Source: Dendrobium chrysotoxum
Taxonomy: Eukaryota; Streptophyta; Magnoliopsida; Asparagales; Orchidaceae
Assembly: GCA_019925795.1 (NCBI GenBank)
Contig: CM034312.1
Span: 83,145,528 to 83,209,527 of the forward strand
DNA length: 64,000 nt
Direction: 5' to 3'
Shown: one piece after another, positions 48,481-59,599 of the stretch
How positions within the stretch are numbered: the stretch's first letter is position 1
How the letters are laid out: the number at the start of each line of letters is the position of its first letter
The notes under the pieces: generated by a model
Database searches by the model: none
What the model was told of the DNA's origin: nothing
Seen by the model: only the letters and a program-made list of their open reading frames with translations
Translations under genes and position numbers: made by a program

Positions 48481-51400
48481 GGAGCAATATAGGAGAGTTC
48501 CTAAAAACTCAAGCAGTCTCGGGGAGCAAGCAGCCAAGCCAACATCCAGACAAAAGGAAAGGTACTCTTGGGACGGCAAAAGCAAGGAGCAACTGGAGCA
48601 CTGGACGAAGGAGTTTGGACAGTCGGATCCGAGCATCAGTCGCCCCCATTCATTCTGGTGGGGGCGCTACGGGCGATACCACCGGGTCGTAGCCCCCGGT
48701 GTAGTGAGTTTTTCTCAAAACTTAGATAGCCTCTAGGGAACCCATCAGTGTGTGCGTTCCCCTACCTTCAGGGCCCTATAGAAACTTCAATTCTTAGGTA
48801 ATTTTCTTCTTTTATTTTGTTATAGATCCCTAAGCCCGTTTACACATACGCGAATGTCTAAGGGGTTAGAAACATCTCTTTATCTCCTATAACACTAGTG
48901 ACACCTAAGGACAAAAATTAAGGACTGAGTCTTAGAGAACTTAGACTTAAGATGCATGCTCCCTTAGGATAGAAACACTAAACATAGAAAACCTAGTGAC
49001 ACGCCACCCTAGGGCTAGTTTGCCTTAATTCATTAATAAAACAGTAAAATCAATCATAATCTAAATCAAAAATGCATTAAAACACTTAATCTCTAATCAA
49101 ACTATAACCAGCATACGAAATCACTAGGAGGTAAAACTTGAACATGAATTTGAATTAAATCTCACTAATTTATTTATCATCCTTTAATTAAATATTAACT
49201 AGATAAAATTCATCAAAACAAACTCAAATCCTAGGAGTTATCAAAATTAAGAAACAAACCTAACTCAAAACTAAAAGACCTTATAATACCCAAACTTTAA
49301 AAATTCGTAACTAATTACAGAAAAATTCAAATCAAGTAAATTAAAAGGCACTCAACTCTAATTAAAGTCTACTATTCAATAAAAATATTAACTTTCCAAA
49401 AATCAACCTAATTTGAAAAGTCAACTCTCCGGTCAACCGTAGTTCAATAACTAGGGCCCGAAACTCCTAAAATCATAACTTTGCATAGAGAACTCCAAAT
49501 CCAACAAACTAACAATCTAATTACTCGTGGTAGAGTATAATATTTAATAAAAATGCTAGAACTCTAAAACCTAGCTTGTTTCTAAGAGTCACCTTCTTGG
49601 ACCCCCTTAACCTAACGAATAGGTAAACCCCGGATCTCCTAAAATCTGCTAATGCAACTTAAACTTTAAATATTACTATCCTTAGGATTAAAATGAATTA
49701 ACCAACCAAACTAACTAAAAATGGACCCTAATTTACTAATATTTGAACTTTAACCAAATTCTCCTTTTCAAACTTTCGACAAATGTTAACTCAAAATGAC
49801 TTGAACTAACTACCCAATATAGGACCTATCCAATGCCACACAAACCTTCTACACACACATAGAATTGATTGCTAGGGCACCACTTCTAGATCCAGGTTAG
49901 GCCGGTGTCTCCCTTCTCAGTTGTTTCCTGTGTTGTGATCGCTCTTGCATGTGGCACGTATGCTGGTTGATATGATTTGATGTGAGTGTTTATTTTATTA
50001 CTGCACTATCTTTTATCTGTGATATTATTGTTTGTGCGTTAGATCTACCCCTAGGCTAGGGACGTTTTATACTGACTCAGTCTTATGCAGGTGGCCATGC
50101 TCATGCAGTGCTAAAATAAATGGGGGCTAATATGATAAATCATAAATTATAAATGCTTGCTACAGGTGCTCCAAAATGCTTAGCCCCCAAATAAATAAGA
50201 GCGTGGCCAAGTGTGTTTATTTTTCTACACTGATATAACTGCTTGTGATGTGATATATTAAACTGCTTGAGATTTTCATTAGGATAACCTTGCAGGTTTA
50301 GTTTGAGTCTAGATTTTATTTTTCATAATGTAATTTATAATTCATATTGAGTTGTGAAAGTCTTCAAAGGCATGGCATTTCGAATGTTAGGTACCCAAAG
50401 GGAGAAAGAAAAGCCCTCTCTCGGGGGGTTTCTTTCTCATTTAGGTACCCTTCCGGAGAACGATCTGAAGGAGGATGATCTGAAGAAAGATGATTCACTC
50501 AAAGATGAGGATTTGAAGATGAAATGCCTTGTATTTAAGACTTGCGTCACTCAGTAGGATTAGAATCCAGGATGTTGTCGGTGGGGCCTGGCCACCATTA
50601 CTTTTCTGCAGACCCTGGGTTGTACTTATACGGCACTTGCCGTGGACTTTGGACTCTTTCTTACTCTTCTCTGTGGATTTATATTGATTTGTTTATTTTG
50701 TGTGCGCAATAAAAATTGCCTGCTTTTCTTAGGTTTCTTTCTTGCATGTGTTTGGCCTGATTTCGCTAGGCTCTTTAGGAATAAAATTTTTCTACTCGTA
50801 ATTAATACTTAAAATTTTAAGAAATAAATAACATAGAAATGTAACGATCTAGGGAATAGCCGGAATCGTCCGGGGTCGCATGCATATCAATGCATTCTCT
50901 CCCTCCTTGCTATAAGACACTTCCCCGCCTGCGGGTAGAGCCCAGATAATTCGACCTATGAGGATGAGGTGCTGGATCTGGGGAAGTCTAGTCTTTTCTA
51001 AAAAAACTATTTTTATAAGCCTTTTTAAAATTCTATGCATATTTGATTTGAGATCTTTAACTAGCATGCATTGCATTAGAAACCAACTAAATTAAAATTT
51101 TAATTGCATTAGTTATAGGAGCATACACCCTACATAAGTCTAGGGCCATTTTAGGAGACTCTCTAGACGTCAGCCCTACTTCCAATAACCAAACTACCTA
51201 CCCATCTTCCATAAAGACTCGGACAGCATGGATTTTATACGCTTAGGTGGTTAGCTGGCTTTCCTTTTCAGGCAGGATATAAGTCCAGAATGCATTAGTT
51301 AGGACACGGGTGTTAGTGTTGTGATTGAATACTAAACCCATTAGATTTAGGATTCAAGGCTATTATTATTTCGTAGTACGCCTCATTAGTAGGTAGGTCT

Positions 51401-51845
51401 TCTGTCTTCCAGAGACCCTAAACCCTACATATCCGCGTCACACGGATGACGCCACCTCCATCATTCTCTCCTGCATGCTCTGAGTGCATGACTTTTAGTT
51501 TCTCCAGTTTCTTCCCACTACCTTAGTCCCTCCGGATGTTGATCTGAGCCGTGTATGTTGACTAAGCCTAGTTGAACCTCTCTTTTCCTTCGAGTAGGAC
51601 TTCCTAGTCTTCGCCCTATGTGCCAATCCCAATTCAGAAAGTATAATATAGAATCCTTAATCGAGAGTATTCTCAAGCTCCGGCTTGAGATGTAATTAAC
51701 CACGGGGGCTTACACCCGTGGGAAACCGAATCCCACTCTCAAATAAACCCCATTCGAGCTAATGTATCGGGTGGGGGAAACCCGTTGTAATTAGATCGTA
51801 TATATTGTTATCCATCGGGGTGTGCTGGTGAGAGCCACTATCCTC
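48480..51845 (+). repeat. Ogre-related LTR segment in opposite orientation (block R)
   Basis: About 48.8-51.8 kb aligns in order with about 30.2-33.5 kb. Shared landmarks are AGATCTACCCCTAG, CTTATGCAGGTGGCCATGCTCA, ACAGGTGCTCCA, GCAGACCCT, CTAGCATGCATTGCATTAG and TTAATCGAGAGTATTC. The end motif GTAATTAACCACGGGGGCTT again matches the outer LTR in inverse orientation. 48480-48780 is GC-rich with CGCCCCCATTC and CGGGTCGTAGCC and has no partner in block L. Block R abuts the gag-start frame at 51851. Confidence 0.55.
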
Positions 51846-51850
51846 AATGG

Positions 51851-52054
51851 TTAATCATATGCATGATCGAATCTGCCCTCCCATTGACCAGATATTATCT
51901 CCCCTCGCGGGGCGATGGTGTTTGTTGTTCCTTTCGGAGGTCCACAGATGGTAGCTCCAGACCTTCCAGTATTGATTACAGTGTTTGCCAGTTGAATACT
52001 GGCTCCGCGTCCCAGCTGGACAATCATCGGTGTATTCTGTAGATCTATCTGCAT
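51851..52054 (-). pseudogene. Short gag-start-like frame behind the 5' LTR
   Basis: A 67-codon frame begins 268 bases after the primer site, where the first Ogre reading frame should start: MQIDLQNTPMIVQLGRGASI, then NTVINTGRSG and PPKGTTNTI. It stops where block R begins, which suggests that an insertion cut it. Resemblance to the 44.0-kb gag N-terminus is faint. Confidence 0.45.
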
Positions 52055-52321
52055 AAATGAAAGCTAAGGGTTAGTGATCAAAATATGATACATCACCCCA
52101 CATTTTCAAAAATACAGAGACTTGCACAGAAACTTAAAGACAAAACAAAATAGATAACATTAACAAGCAAATAAAATAATTAAGAAATCCCGCTAAATGC
52201 ATTATCTTAATAAATTTGTTTGAATAATCATTTTGGGAAAATTCAAAATTTTGAATCTAGGTTGAAAATAACTGCTATTGTAGCACTGAGATGACTATCC
52301 AAAGATGGAAAGAGAAACCAA

Positions 52322-52339
52322 TCCCCAGCGGAGTCGCTA
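52322..52339 (-). other. tRNA-Arg primer binding site
   Basis: The minus strand reads TAGCGACTCCGCTGGGGA, 17 of 18 bases complementary to a plant tRNA-Arg 3' end including CCA (TGGCGACTCCGCTGGGGA). It follows the 5' LTR end after a 6-base spacer. This primer is characteristic of Ogre elements. Confidence 0.85.
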
Positions 52340-52345
52340 GAAATC

Positions 52346-54082
52346 TGTGGGCTCCAAAAATTCGGCCCCGGCCTTCGCCTGCTCTGCTTTTCTTCGGGGA
52401 GGAGTTTTAACAGATTATGTTTCGGGGTAAATTTTGGAAGGCAGATGGGTTTGTAGATAAGACACTACCCAGAGATTTTGCCCTCATTTTGCGAGGACTT
52501 TATGATCTCAATTCTGGTTTCCTATAGGCGCAAGCCCCTATAGTTAATTACCCCTCCCAATAATGAGAGAGAACTTTTGATTAAGGCTAGTCATCAATCA
52601 GATACGTAAAGATACGTGAGTCTGGCATACAGTAGCAGCATGGGTTGAGAATTTGAAAGGTTGGAGATTGAAAAGGGTTAATATTTTAAATTAGAAATTT
52701 TCACCATCTCGCACTTAAAGCGGATGGTGGGGGAATGGATGATGGACCCGATCAAGATCCCATGGTTCTGTCATCCCGGGCCATCGTGGTCCCTGGTCTA
52801 CTTAGTCAGAGGAGGTAGTCGACCCAACCTGACAGAAGGATCCTTGTCGGCAGCCATGGGTTGCTTCATCCAAGGGTACCTTGTAGACCAGGGGTGAGTA
52901 TTTATCTAAGGGGACAAATTTGAATCCACCTTAGCTAACAGAGGGCTTTGTGCCCTATCAATCATATCCTATTGATTCATATCTCAAGAATTTGATGCCA
53001 TTGGGGAGCATACGGGATCTGGCCATAACCATAATATAATGGTGTCATTTGGCGGTGACCACCTGGTTCAGAGGACCCCGAGTCATAACCGTTTATCCTG
53101 TAGTGTCATTTGGCGGTGAAACTGTCGGTTAGAGGACTCGTACCACGTCCTTGCTGGCAGGAAATTGTTTGAGAATGGATCCTAGTGATATTTTCGACCA
53201 AGCATTAGCTCTTTGTGAGCTGCGGTTATTTTCAAATTTATCCACCTCGATAAACTATTGCGGATGGTGGATGGATTTTACTTTAATTGATTTGAATGGT
53301 TGAGTTTCAATTTTAAATATTTTGGATTTTAGGATTGTTTGGAGTTTGGGATTTTCATGAGATTTGGGATGGCATTTTGAAAGCATTTGTGAACCCCTCC
53401 GGTTGAGATTAACGTTCAACATGGCCATCATCGGGGTATGGGGTCATTTATATTCATGGATTAAACATTGTCAACTCTGTTTACCTACTAATAGAGGATC
53501 GGATTTCGTAGGCTTTATGCCCTTGTTAGTGAATTCTCTTGATTATAGGCCTTAAAGGCCTAACATGAATGTATAAAATAAATATCTCGGTCGATCTCGC
53601 GACCGTATATTTATTTAATAGTTCGAGTCATGTCAACTCCTATTTACCTGAATAGAAGGATCGGACTTGAACTTGAATTCACTTATTGACCCACGCAGCA
53701 TCCCTAGACGTCACGTGTGTACCAATAACACGCTCACCGGAGCCCATGCGGGTGTTTGGGGGTATTTTATGATTATTTGTTAAACCTTGTCGACTCCTAT
53801 TCACCTGCTTAGGAGGATCGGATTTAAATTTTTTGACCCACGCAGTATCCCTGGACGTCATGTATGTTCTTACAACACGCTCGTCGGGGCCCATGCAGGT
53901 GGTAATTTTATCTACCCCTTTGTGTACATAAGTGTATACAAACTATGGTGCATGTGCAGGGGTATTTTTTGGATATTTGTAAACGCCTTTTATGGCACAA
54001 CAGAGATACAGGATGGGCTGCCTAGCTGAGGTAATTTTATATTTGATTTTTTTTTTCCTTGGCTACGAGTTAGAGGTCAACA
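52346..54082 (-). repeat. 5' LTR of the Ogre element, internally deleted
   Basis: This 1.74-kb copy is closely similar to both ends of the 3' LTR and sits directly before the tRNA-Arg primer site. It lacks the 3.5 kb that holds the TATAAAAG box and the transcript start region in the other LTR, so it is probably promoterless. Confidence 0.85.
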
Positions 54083-54330
54083 ATGCTTTGAAGCTTTCAA
54101 GTATGTTTTGGTCCTTTATTTGGGCTCATTTGAGCTTGGATTGGACTGAATTTGGTATCATTGGGGTCTTCTTCCTTAGATTCTCAATTTGGCTATAAGT
54201 TCGTTGAAATAGAAGTTTGGATGGTCACAAATTTAATTTTGAAAGCTTCCGACTCATATTTGAATCGAGATTCGTGACCGATCAAGATGATTTTTTGGTA
54301 AAATATTATAAATTAAAATTATTTAAAAAT
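54083..54330. repeat. Right half of the repeat split by the Ogre element
   Basis: Joined to 18960-19123 this continues the repeat seen whole, in reverse orientation, at 14830-15160. Landmarks are GGGCTCATTTGAGCTTGGATTG, ATTTGGTATCATTGGGG and CAAGATGATTTTTT. Confidence 0.7.
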
Positions 54331-54561
54331 TGTGTCCTATCAACAAGATATTAAACTTCACAATAGTAAATCTTGCATATGAAAACGAAGAAAATAATAA
54401 AATTGGTATATATGAGATAATGCGCAATAGCATACACATGTTATGAACCCCCAATTTTCAACAATGTCAAATAGAATTGTACATAAATAAACATAATAAT
54501 GTCCACAACGTTGTATACATTATTGAAATAAATTATGAGAATGATGATAATTGTGATTCAC

Positions 54562-54614
54562 AACACTCCTATGTGATGTGTCATAATCACACTCCTATGT
54601 GATGTGTCATAATC
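54562..54614. repeat. 26-bp tandem duplication
   Basis: ACTCCTATGTGATGTGTCAT plus AATCAC occurs twice in direct succession without differences, so it is recent. Confidence 0.85.
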
Positions 54615-55149
54615 ACCATTATTTTGATCAAATTTTATTTTAGTAAATAATTATTTTCATTGTCATAAATTGCAACTCCTAAAGAGACTCGATTGCGATA
54701 GTAGGCAAGTTGTGCTTTTACTAATGATGCAAGCTAGTCTTCCAACTAACTTAGGTAACAATTTGGCTTGCTAAAAGGATTGAATGGCTGCAAATATTTC
54801 GACCGTAAAAAGAATGAAAGGGGCTTTGATATTTTTTTATGTTTTGTTTGAAGCAACCCACTTAAAAAGCATTAATGTAGGAGATTTGGAATACACTATG
54901 ATGTTTATTTTTTATAAATTTGAAATTAACTTAAATTGAATGAATTTCAAATGCATAGAAAATTTATAGCTAGTGATCTCACATTTTTCCACCCACATAT
55001 GCTATCTGTTATCGATGTGATTGCCAGACGTTGCCCAGCACACATTACACCTCCCATTGTAGTCTGTGTTGTCGTTGCCCACTGCCGTCTACAACCCCAG
55101 GTCGTCGCTGAATCATCACCTGCCACTATCCAGCATATTTCAATATATT
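54615..55149. other. Intergenic DNA without recognised genes
   Basis: Low-GC sequence with overlapping short frames on both strands at about 54940-55190, none with a recognised motif. Confidence 0.5.
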
Positions 55150-55290
55150 TTAAATATACACATCCCACATTGATTTATTGGTTGAGAGTTTAGCCTATCA
55201 ATTAAGAGGCCTTGGATTCGAGTTTTATGTATGCGATATGTGTATGAGTCTGCCTTAATTGGCCTAAATATTTCAAAAAATATATATTTT
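55150..55290 (+). mobile_element. tRNA-derived SINE, copy 2
   Basis: It shares with copy 1 the order TTGGTTGAGAG (box A-like), GATTCGAGTTTTAT (box B-like), GTGTATGAGTCTGCCTTAATT and GGCCTAAATATTTCAAAAAA. Internal promoter spacing agrees. It lies about 500 bases upstream of NYC1. Confidence 0.65.
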
Positions 55291-55618
55291 AAAAATATTA
55301 TAACCAACACAAAATTAATTCAGTGCATTAATTTTTCATCCAACAAATTAAATTATATATTTTAAAAATGCATACATCCTTATTTATCTACATCTATATC
55401 CAATCAAATAATCCCAATCTAATCGCGTACTAATTGAACCGACTTGTTTGCCGTAACTTAGCTCTACGTAAAAATAGTATAAATATACGGGCTCTTCTCC
55501 GCATAAAATCAATGGTAATAATTCAACGTACCTCTTTATGGATGGTGCCGATAGCTGTCTCGCATGCACTACACCTCCATACAAGAATGGAACCTTGGCT
55601 TGTGAAGCGAAACAGCTG

Positions 55619-55625
55619 ACGTGGC
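55619..55625 (+). promoter_or_regulatory. ABRE / G-box-like element upstream of NYC1
   Basis: ACGTGGC occurs 160 bases before the start codon. NYC1 is known to be induced during leaf senescence through ABA-related bZIP factors that bind ACGT-core elements; the site fits that but is a single short match. Confidence 0.4.
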
Positions 55626-55720
55626 CAGTAGCGTGTGGGATTGGGTTATTGAAACGTGTGGTCATCACGTTGCTTGATAGGCCAATATCAAAGATATTTC
55701 GCCCCGACTCTCCCATCTGC

Positions 55721-55730
55721 CTTTATACAT
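55721..55730 (+). promoter_or_regulatory. Possible TATA box of NYC1
   Basis: TTTATACAT lies about 58 bases before the ATG in a region that turns GC-rich. It would give a short leader; no start site can be proven. Confidence 0.3.
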
Positions 55731-55783
55731 CCCGTAGGAGGACCTCGTCATCGTCGGCTCCTTCTCCCTTTTCTTTCGGAGCT

Positions 55784-57844
55784 ATGGCCGCGGTCGTCAA
55801 CCTGTCAGTTACTTCTCTCGAGTATGTGGGCGGAATCGGTCTCCCTCGAGTCGATCAATGCCGGAGGCTGCGGCATCTGGGGGCAATTGACGGAGTAGCG
55901 TCTTCATTGTGTTCGTTGAGGGTCCGCCGGAAGAGGATCGGCTTGCTTCCGTGTAAAGCCTTCAGATCGGAAGATGGAAGGGGTTCGAGTACGGGGGATG
56001 AAGATGGAAGTACGGGCGATGTTGAGGAGAATAGTTATATTTTATCTTCGAAGGCGAAGCGGAAGGGGGCTCTTTACTCGCTCAAATCTTTACTTGTTAG
56101 GATTTCAGGAGTGGAGTCTCCGCCTGAAGGACCTTACAGGAAGATCGTGGAGAAAGCTGAGGATATCTTCTTTTCGGTGAGTGATTGGGTTAATCTTTAA
56201 AATTAGATGTCTGTTTTAAAAATTTGCGTGAAGAGAATACAAGTTGGATTCAACTGTGCCACTTTTAAAATCTATTTGGAGTTATAAGTTTCAATTATAG
56301 TTCGAGAAGTTTAATTATTTTATTTAAGTGACATTGCTGCAAATCAGGTTGATGGAGTTTATAGTATTACTTGAATCTGGATTTTCTTTTAACTATTTTA
56401 GTATGAAATTGTCCTGGATATTTGTATGTGTTTTTTCATAATAGAGGTTTCCATAAATTTATTTAAATTGTTATTTTTCTAATATTTATTTAAGTGGAGT
56501 TAGGGGTGCAAACTAGTCGTGTCGAGTCAAGTTTTTGCTGAGTCAAGTTTTTGCTTAATCATGATAAGCTCATTTAGCTTGAACTTGAGCTCATTCATTG
56601 CAGGTTACTACGCAAGTAGGAAGATACCTTCTAACTATGATGAGTACAGGTGTTATACTTGCAATTGGATTTCAGTTATCAGGTTGGTGAGCTTTCAGTT
56701 TGTATAACATATTCAATTGTCTCCTTTCTTTTTTTCTTCTTGTTTTATCTCAACCTTTCACCATCCTGATAGTCGAAGTTTTTTTTTTTCCATTTCTGCT
56801 GCAAAGGTGGGGATGCTGAGATGAATGCACTGATTTGGTATAGCTGGCTTGGTGGGATAATTATTGGGACAATGATAGGGGCAAACATTGTTTTAGAGGA
56901 ATATTGCAAAGCTGGTCCTCGCAATGTTGTCATTACAGGAAGGTACTGTTTTTATCACACTATCCTTGTGAATGGCAAAGGACAGCATGCTTATCTGTAC
57001 TTGAACTTTTATTACGCTGGAAAACATTTTAATGGTTTTGTTATTTTATTGTGAAACCTGCTGGAGGTAAACTTAGGGGGTACAGTCCAATGACTTGTAC
57101 TGATGGAGTAATGGGTTGGTTAACTGTAGAAGTAGCTGATATGAATTTGAACCTTTTTGGTGTTGTTAAGTGTTCATCTAACTTTGAGTTAACCTTTTTA
57201 ACTCGAACATGGAAAAAATCCCTTTTTTTTTGGTATCTTTTGTTGCTTAGTGTGTCATGTTGTTTTGGGCCTACTGCCAAAGTATTTGCAATTTTAATGC
57301 TTATTGTGTCATGTTGAAAAAATGTTATATACTTTTAAAGATAGTTGGGTGTGTACTTTAATATTTAGTGTTGGCTTTTCTGAGTTGTAATTATTTGTCA
57401 GAAAATGTTTATTGGTGTACCTGTTAATTTGGCATCTAACTAATCCTTTTGTAATTTTACTTGTTTCACAGCACAAGAGGATTAGGTAAGGCTCTTGCTC
57501 GTGAGTTTCTTCTCTCTGGTGATCGTGTTGTGGTTGCTTCCCGCAGGTGATATTTGCTTTTGAGATGAACCTTCCCACTGTTAGGTTTCAAACCTTTTTC
57601 ATAGCTTCTCATATATTTGGAATCCAATTTGGTCCCTTTGAAAGGCAGTCCTGAGTCAGTGCAATCAACTTTAGAAGAACTTAATGAAAACTTGAAGGAA
57701 GGTATGTCTATTGCTGGGAGCAAAAGAAGTGCGAAACTTTCAAGTGCTAAAGTTGTTGGCATTGCCTGTGATGTTTGCAAGCCTGATGAAGTGAGGGACT
57801 TGGCCAATTTTGCTGTCAAGGAACTTGGTTCAGTTGACATTTGG
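55784..57844 (+). CDS. NYC1: Chlorophyll b reductase NYC1, first five exons
   Basis: Exons 55784-56176, 56604-56682, 56807-56942, 57472-57546 and 57649-57844 join in consistent phase to 293 codons. The protein reduces chlorophyll b to 7-hydroxymethyl chlorophyll a in thylakoids, the first step of chlorophyll b and LHCII breakdown. Residues 1 to about 60 look like a transit peptide (MAAVVNLS start, chosen by family; the frame is open 82 codons further up). Membrane segments lie at about 139-157 (YLLTMMSTGVILAIGFQLS) and 167-187. The SDR fold begins VVITGSTRGLGKALAREF (198-215, the NAD(P) glycine motif) and continues CDVCKPDEV and SVDIW (to 293). The NNAG and YxxxK catalytic parts must lie past 64000, across an intron of over 6 kb. 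Family length is about 500 residues. Confidence 0.93.
56500..56603 (+). mobile_element. hAT-like MITE fragment at the NYC1 exon 2 acceptor
   Basis: TAGGGGTGCAAACTAGTCG starts at 56501 like a hAT MITE terminus, and the following GAGTCAAG and GCTCATTTAGCTTGAACTTG words match such interiors. No right terminus is found before the acceptor CATTGCAG/GTTAC at 56603. The 3' part of NYC1 intron 1 may therefore derive from the element. Confidence 0.45.
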
Positions 57845-58115
57845 GTATGGTATCAATTAAGCATATTTGAATTCATAGCATTATGTGAACTTCGTTCATT
57901 GATGAATATCTTTTCTCATTTTACCTTACAATGGCAATAAAAAGCAATTATTAATCATTAACTGGTTTATATGGCAAATTAACCCATCTGATCTATATTG
58001 TGGATAACTGGCTATTCCTACTGTATTGTGAACAGTGTCATAATTGTACTATGCAGTTTCGATGTTTCTTGTATTCGCAATCATTCTTAATTCAAAATAA
58101 AATATTAGAGTTTGG

Positions 58116-59155
58116 ATCAGCGAATTATAGAGGAATTAAGTTAATATGTCACACTTTAAAATTATGGGAGGCAGTTATGGAGCATAGGTTGTGGCGTGAC
58201 GCTAATGTTTCTCAAAATCAATTTGGATTCATGCCAGGTAGGTCTACTATGGAAGCTATACATTTATTGAGAGGTTTGATGGAGAAGTATAGAGAGAATA
58301 AGGAGGATCTACATATGATTTTTATTGATTTAGAGAAAGCATATGATAAAATTCCAAGAGAAGTGCTATCGAGAGTTCTACATAAGCAATGGGTTAATAA
58401 TATTTATATTCAAGTCATTAAGGATATGTTTGCAGGAGCTGTTACTTGTGTTCAAACACAAGGTGGTTTAACCAATTATTTTTCTATTTCAGTTGGATTA
58501 CATCAAGGATCAGCCTTAAGCCCATCTCTTTTTGCTTTAGTCATGGAAGTTCTCACTAGACATTTGCAAGAGGTTGTACCCTGGTGTATGCTTTTTGCTG
58601 ATGATATTCTTCTTGTTGATAAGACTAGAGAGGGAGTTGAAGGTAAACTTGAATTATGGAGATCAACCTTAGAGTCTAAAGACTTTGAGTAAATCTAAAA
58701 CTGAATATATGGAGTGTAATTTTAGTAATAATAGATCTAGTGGGGGGATTGTGACTTTGGGTGATTAAGTCATTAATAATAGTACACGTTTTAGATATCT
58801 TGGGTCTATTGTTCAGAGTGATGGTGAAATAGATAGGAATATTATTACTAGAATTCAAGTTGGATGGTTGAAGTGGAGGAATGCATCAGACTTGTGTGAT
58901 AGAAAAGTTTCTCTCAAACTTAAGGAAAAATTCTATAAGATGGTAGTGAGACCTGCAATGCTTTATGGTGCAGAATGTTGGCCATTAAAAGAGAAGTATA
59001 ATATTAAGTTAAGTGTTGTAGAGATGAGGATGCTCAGGTGGATGAGTGGCTTTACTCTTAGAGATAGGATACAAAATGAGCATATACATGAAAAGGTTGG
59101 AGTAGCTCCAGTGGAAGATAAGATTAGAGAAAGTCACCTTAGTTTGGTCACATAA
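58116..59155 (+). pseudogene. RTE LINE reverse transcriptase, C-terminal two thirds
   Basis: Motifs are QNQFGFMPGRSTMEAIHLL, MIFIDLEKAYDKIPREVL, GLHQGSALSPSLFALVMEVL and catalytic FADDILLVD (about 58590-58620). After a frameshift near 58680 it continues with GTMEC-like TEYMECNF, FRYLGSIVQSDGEI, then KFYKMVVRPAMLYGAECWPL and EMRMLRWMSG, the RTE thumb region. The FADD box is intact, but the frameshift at 58680 and a later stop at 58766 disable it. No start region or endonuclease is present. Confidence 0.88.
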
Positions 59156-59390
59156 AACGGCGGCCTTCTGATGACCCGGTTAGGAAAGTAGAAGTATTAG
59201 ATTTGACTTATGTTAAGAAAGATAGAGGTAGACCTAAAAAGACTTGGTTAGAGAATATTAGAAATGACCTTTCTTTATTAGATTTAGATGAGAATTTGAC
59301 TCTTAACATGACACAATGGAGAAAAATGATTCACGTAGCCGACCCCAGATAGTGGGATAAAGGTTTGTTGTTGTTGTTGTTGCTGTTGTG
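58116..59390 (+). mobile_element. RTE LINE, 5'-truncated, in NYC1 intron 5
   Basis: The copy begins inside RT at ANYRGIKLICHTLKLWEAVM and runs to the 3' tail CCGACCCCAGATAGTGGGAT followed by TTG repeats. It is the same family as the copy at bases 1-1850 and lies in the same orientation as NYC1. The 5' truncation point is typical of LINE insertion. Target duplications could not be identified. Confidence 0.9.
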
Positions 59391-59599
59391 TCATGCTGTG
59401 GAGAATTTTTGAATTGACAACTGTCTGAATTGCTTATTCAATAGCTGAAATTTAAATTGTTTTTAGAACGATGCCCCTCGCTATAAATCATAATGCGCTT
59501 GTTGGATGTAAAGCTTGATTACATTGCGGCGGCTATTGAAGAGTTAAAGGACTTGGCGATTTGATGACCTTATGGGATCATTATAAGTCTGTGACTAAA

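Noticed and set aside
55384..55716. 110-codon minus-strand frame upstream of NYC1
   Set aside because: It overlaps the NYC1 promoter region and a plus-strand open frame, has no recognised motif, and is best explained by chance.
55538..55783. 82-codon in-frame upstream extension of NYC1
   Set aside because: The family start is MAA-type just before the transit peptide, and the extension covers the likely TATA and ACGTGGC sites.
58676..58858. Minus-strand frame within the RTE LINE
   Set aside because: It is the reverse strand of RT coding sequence.
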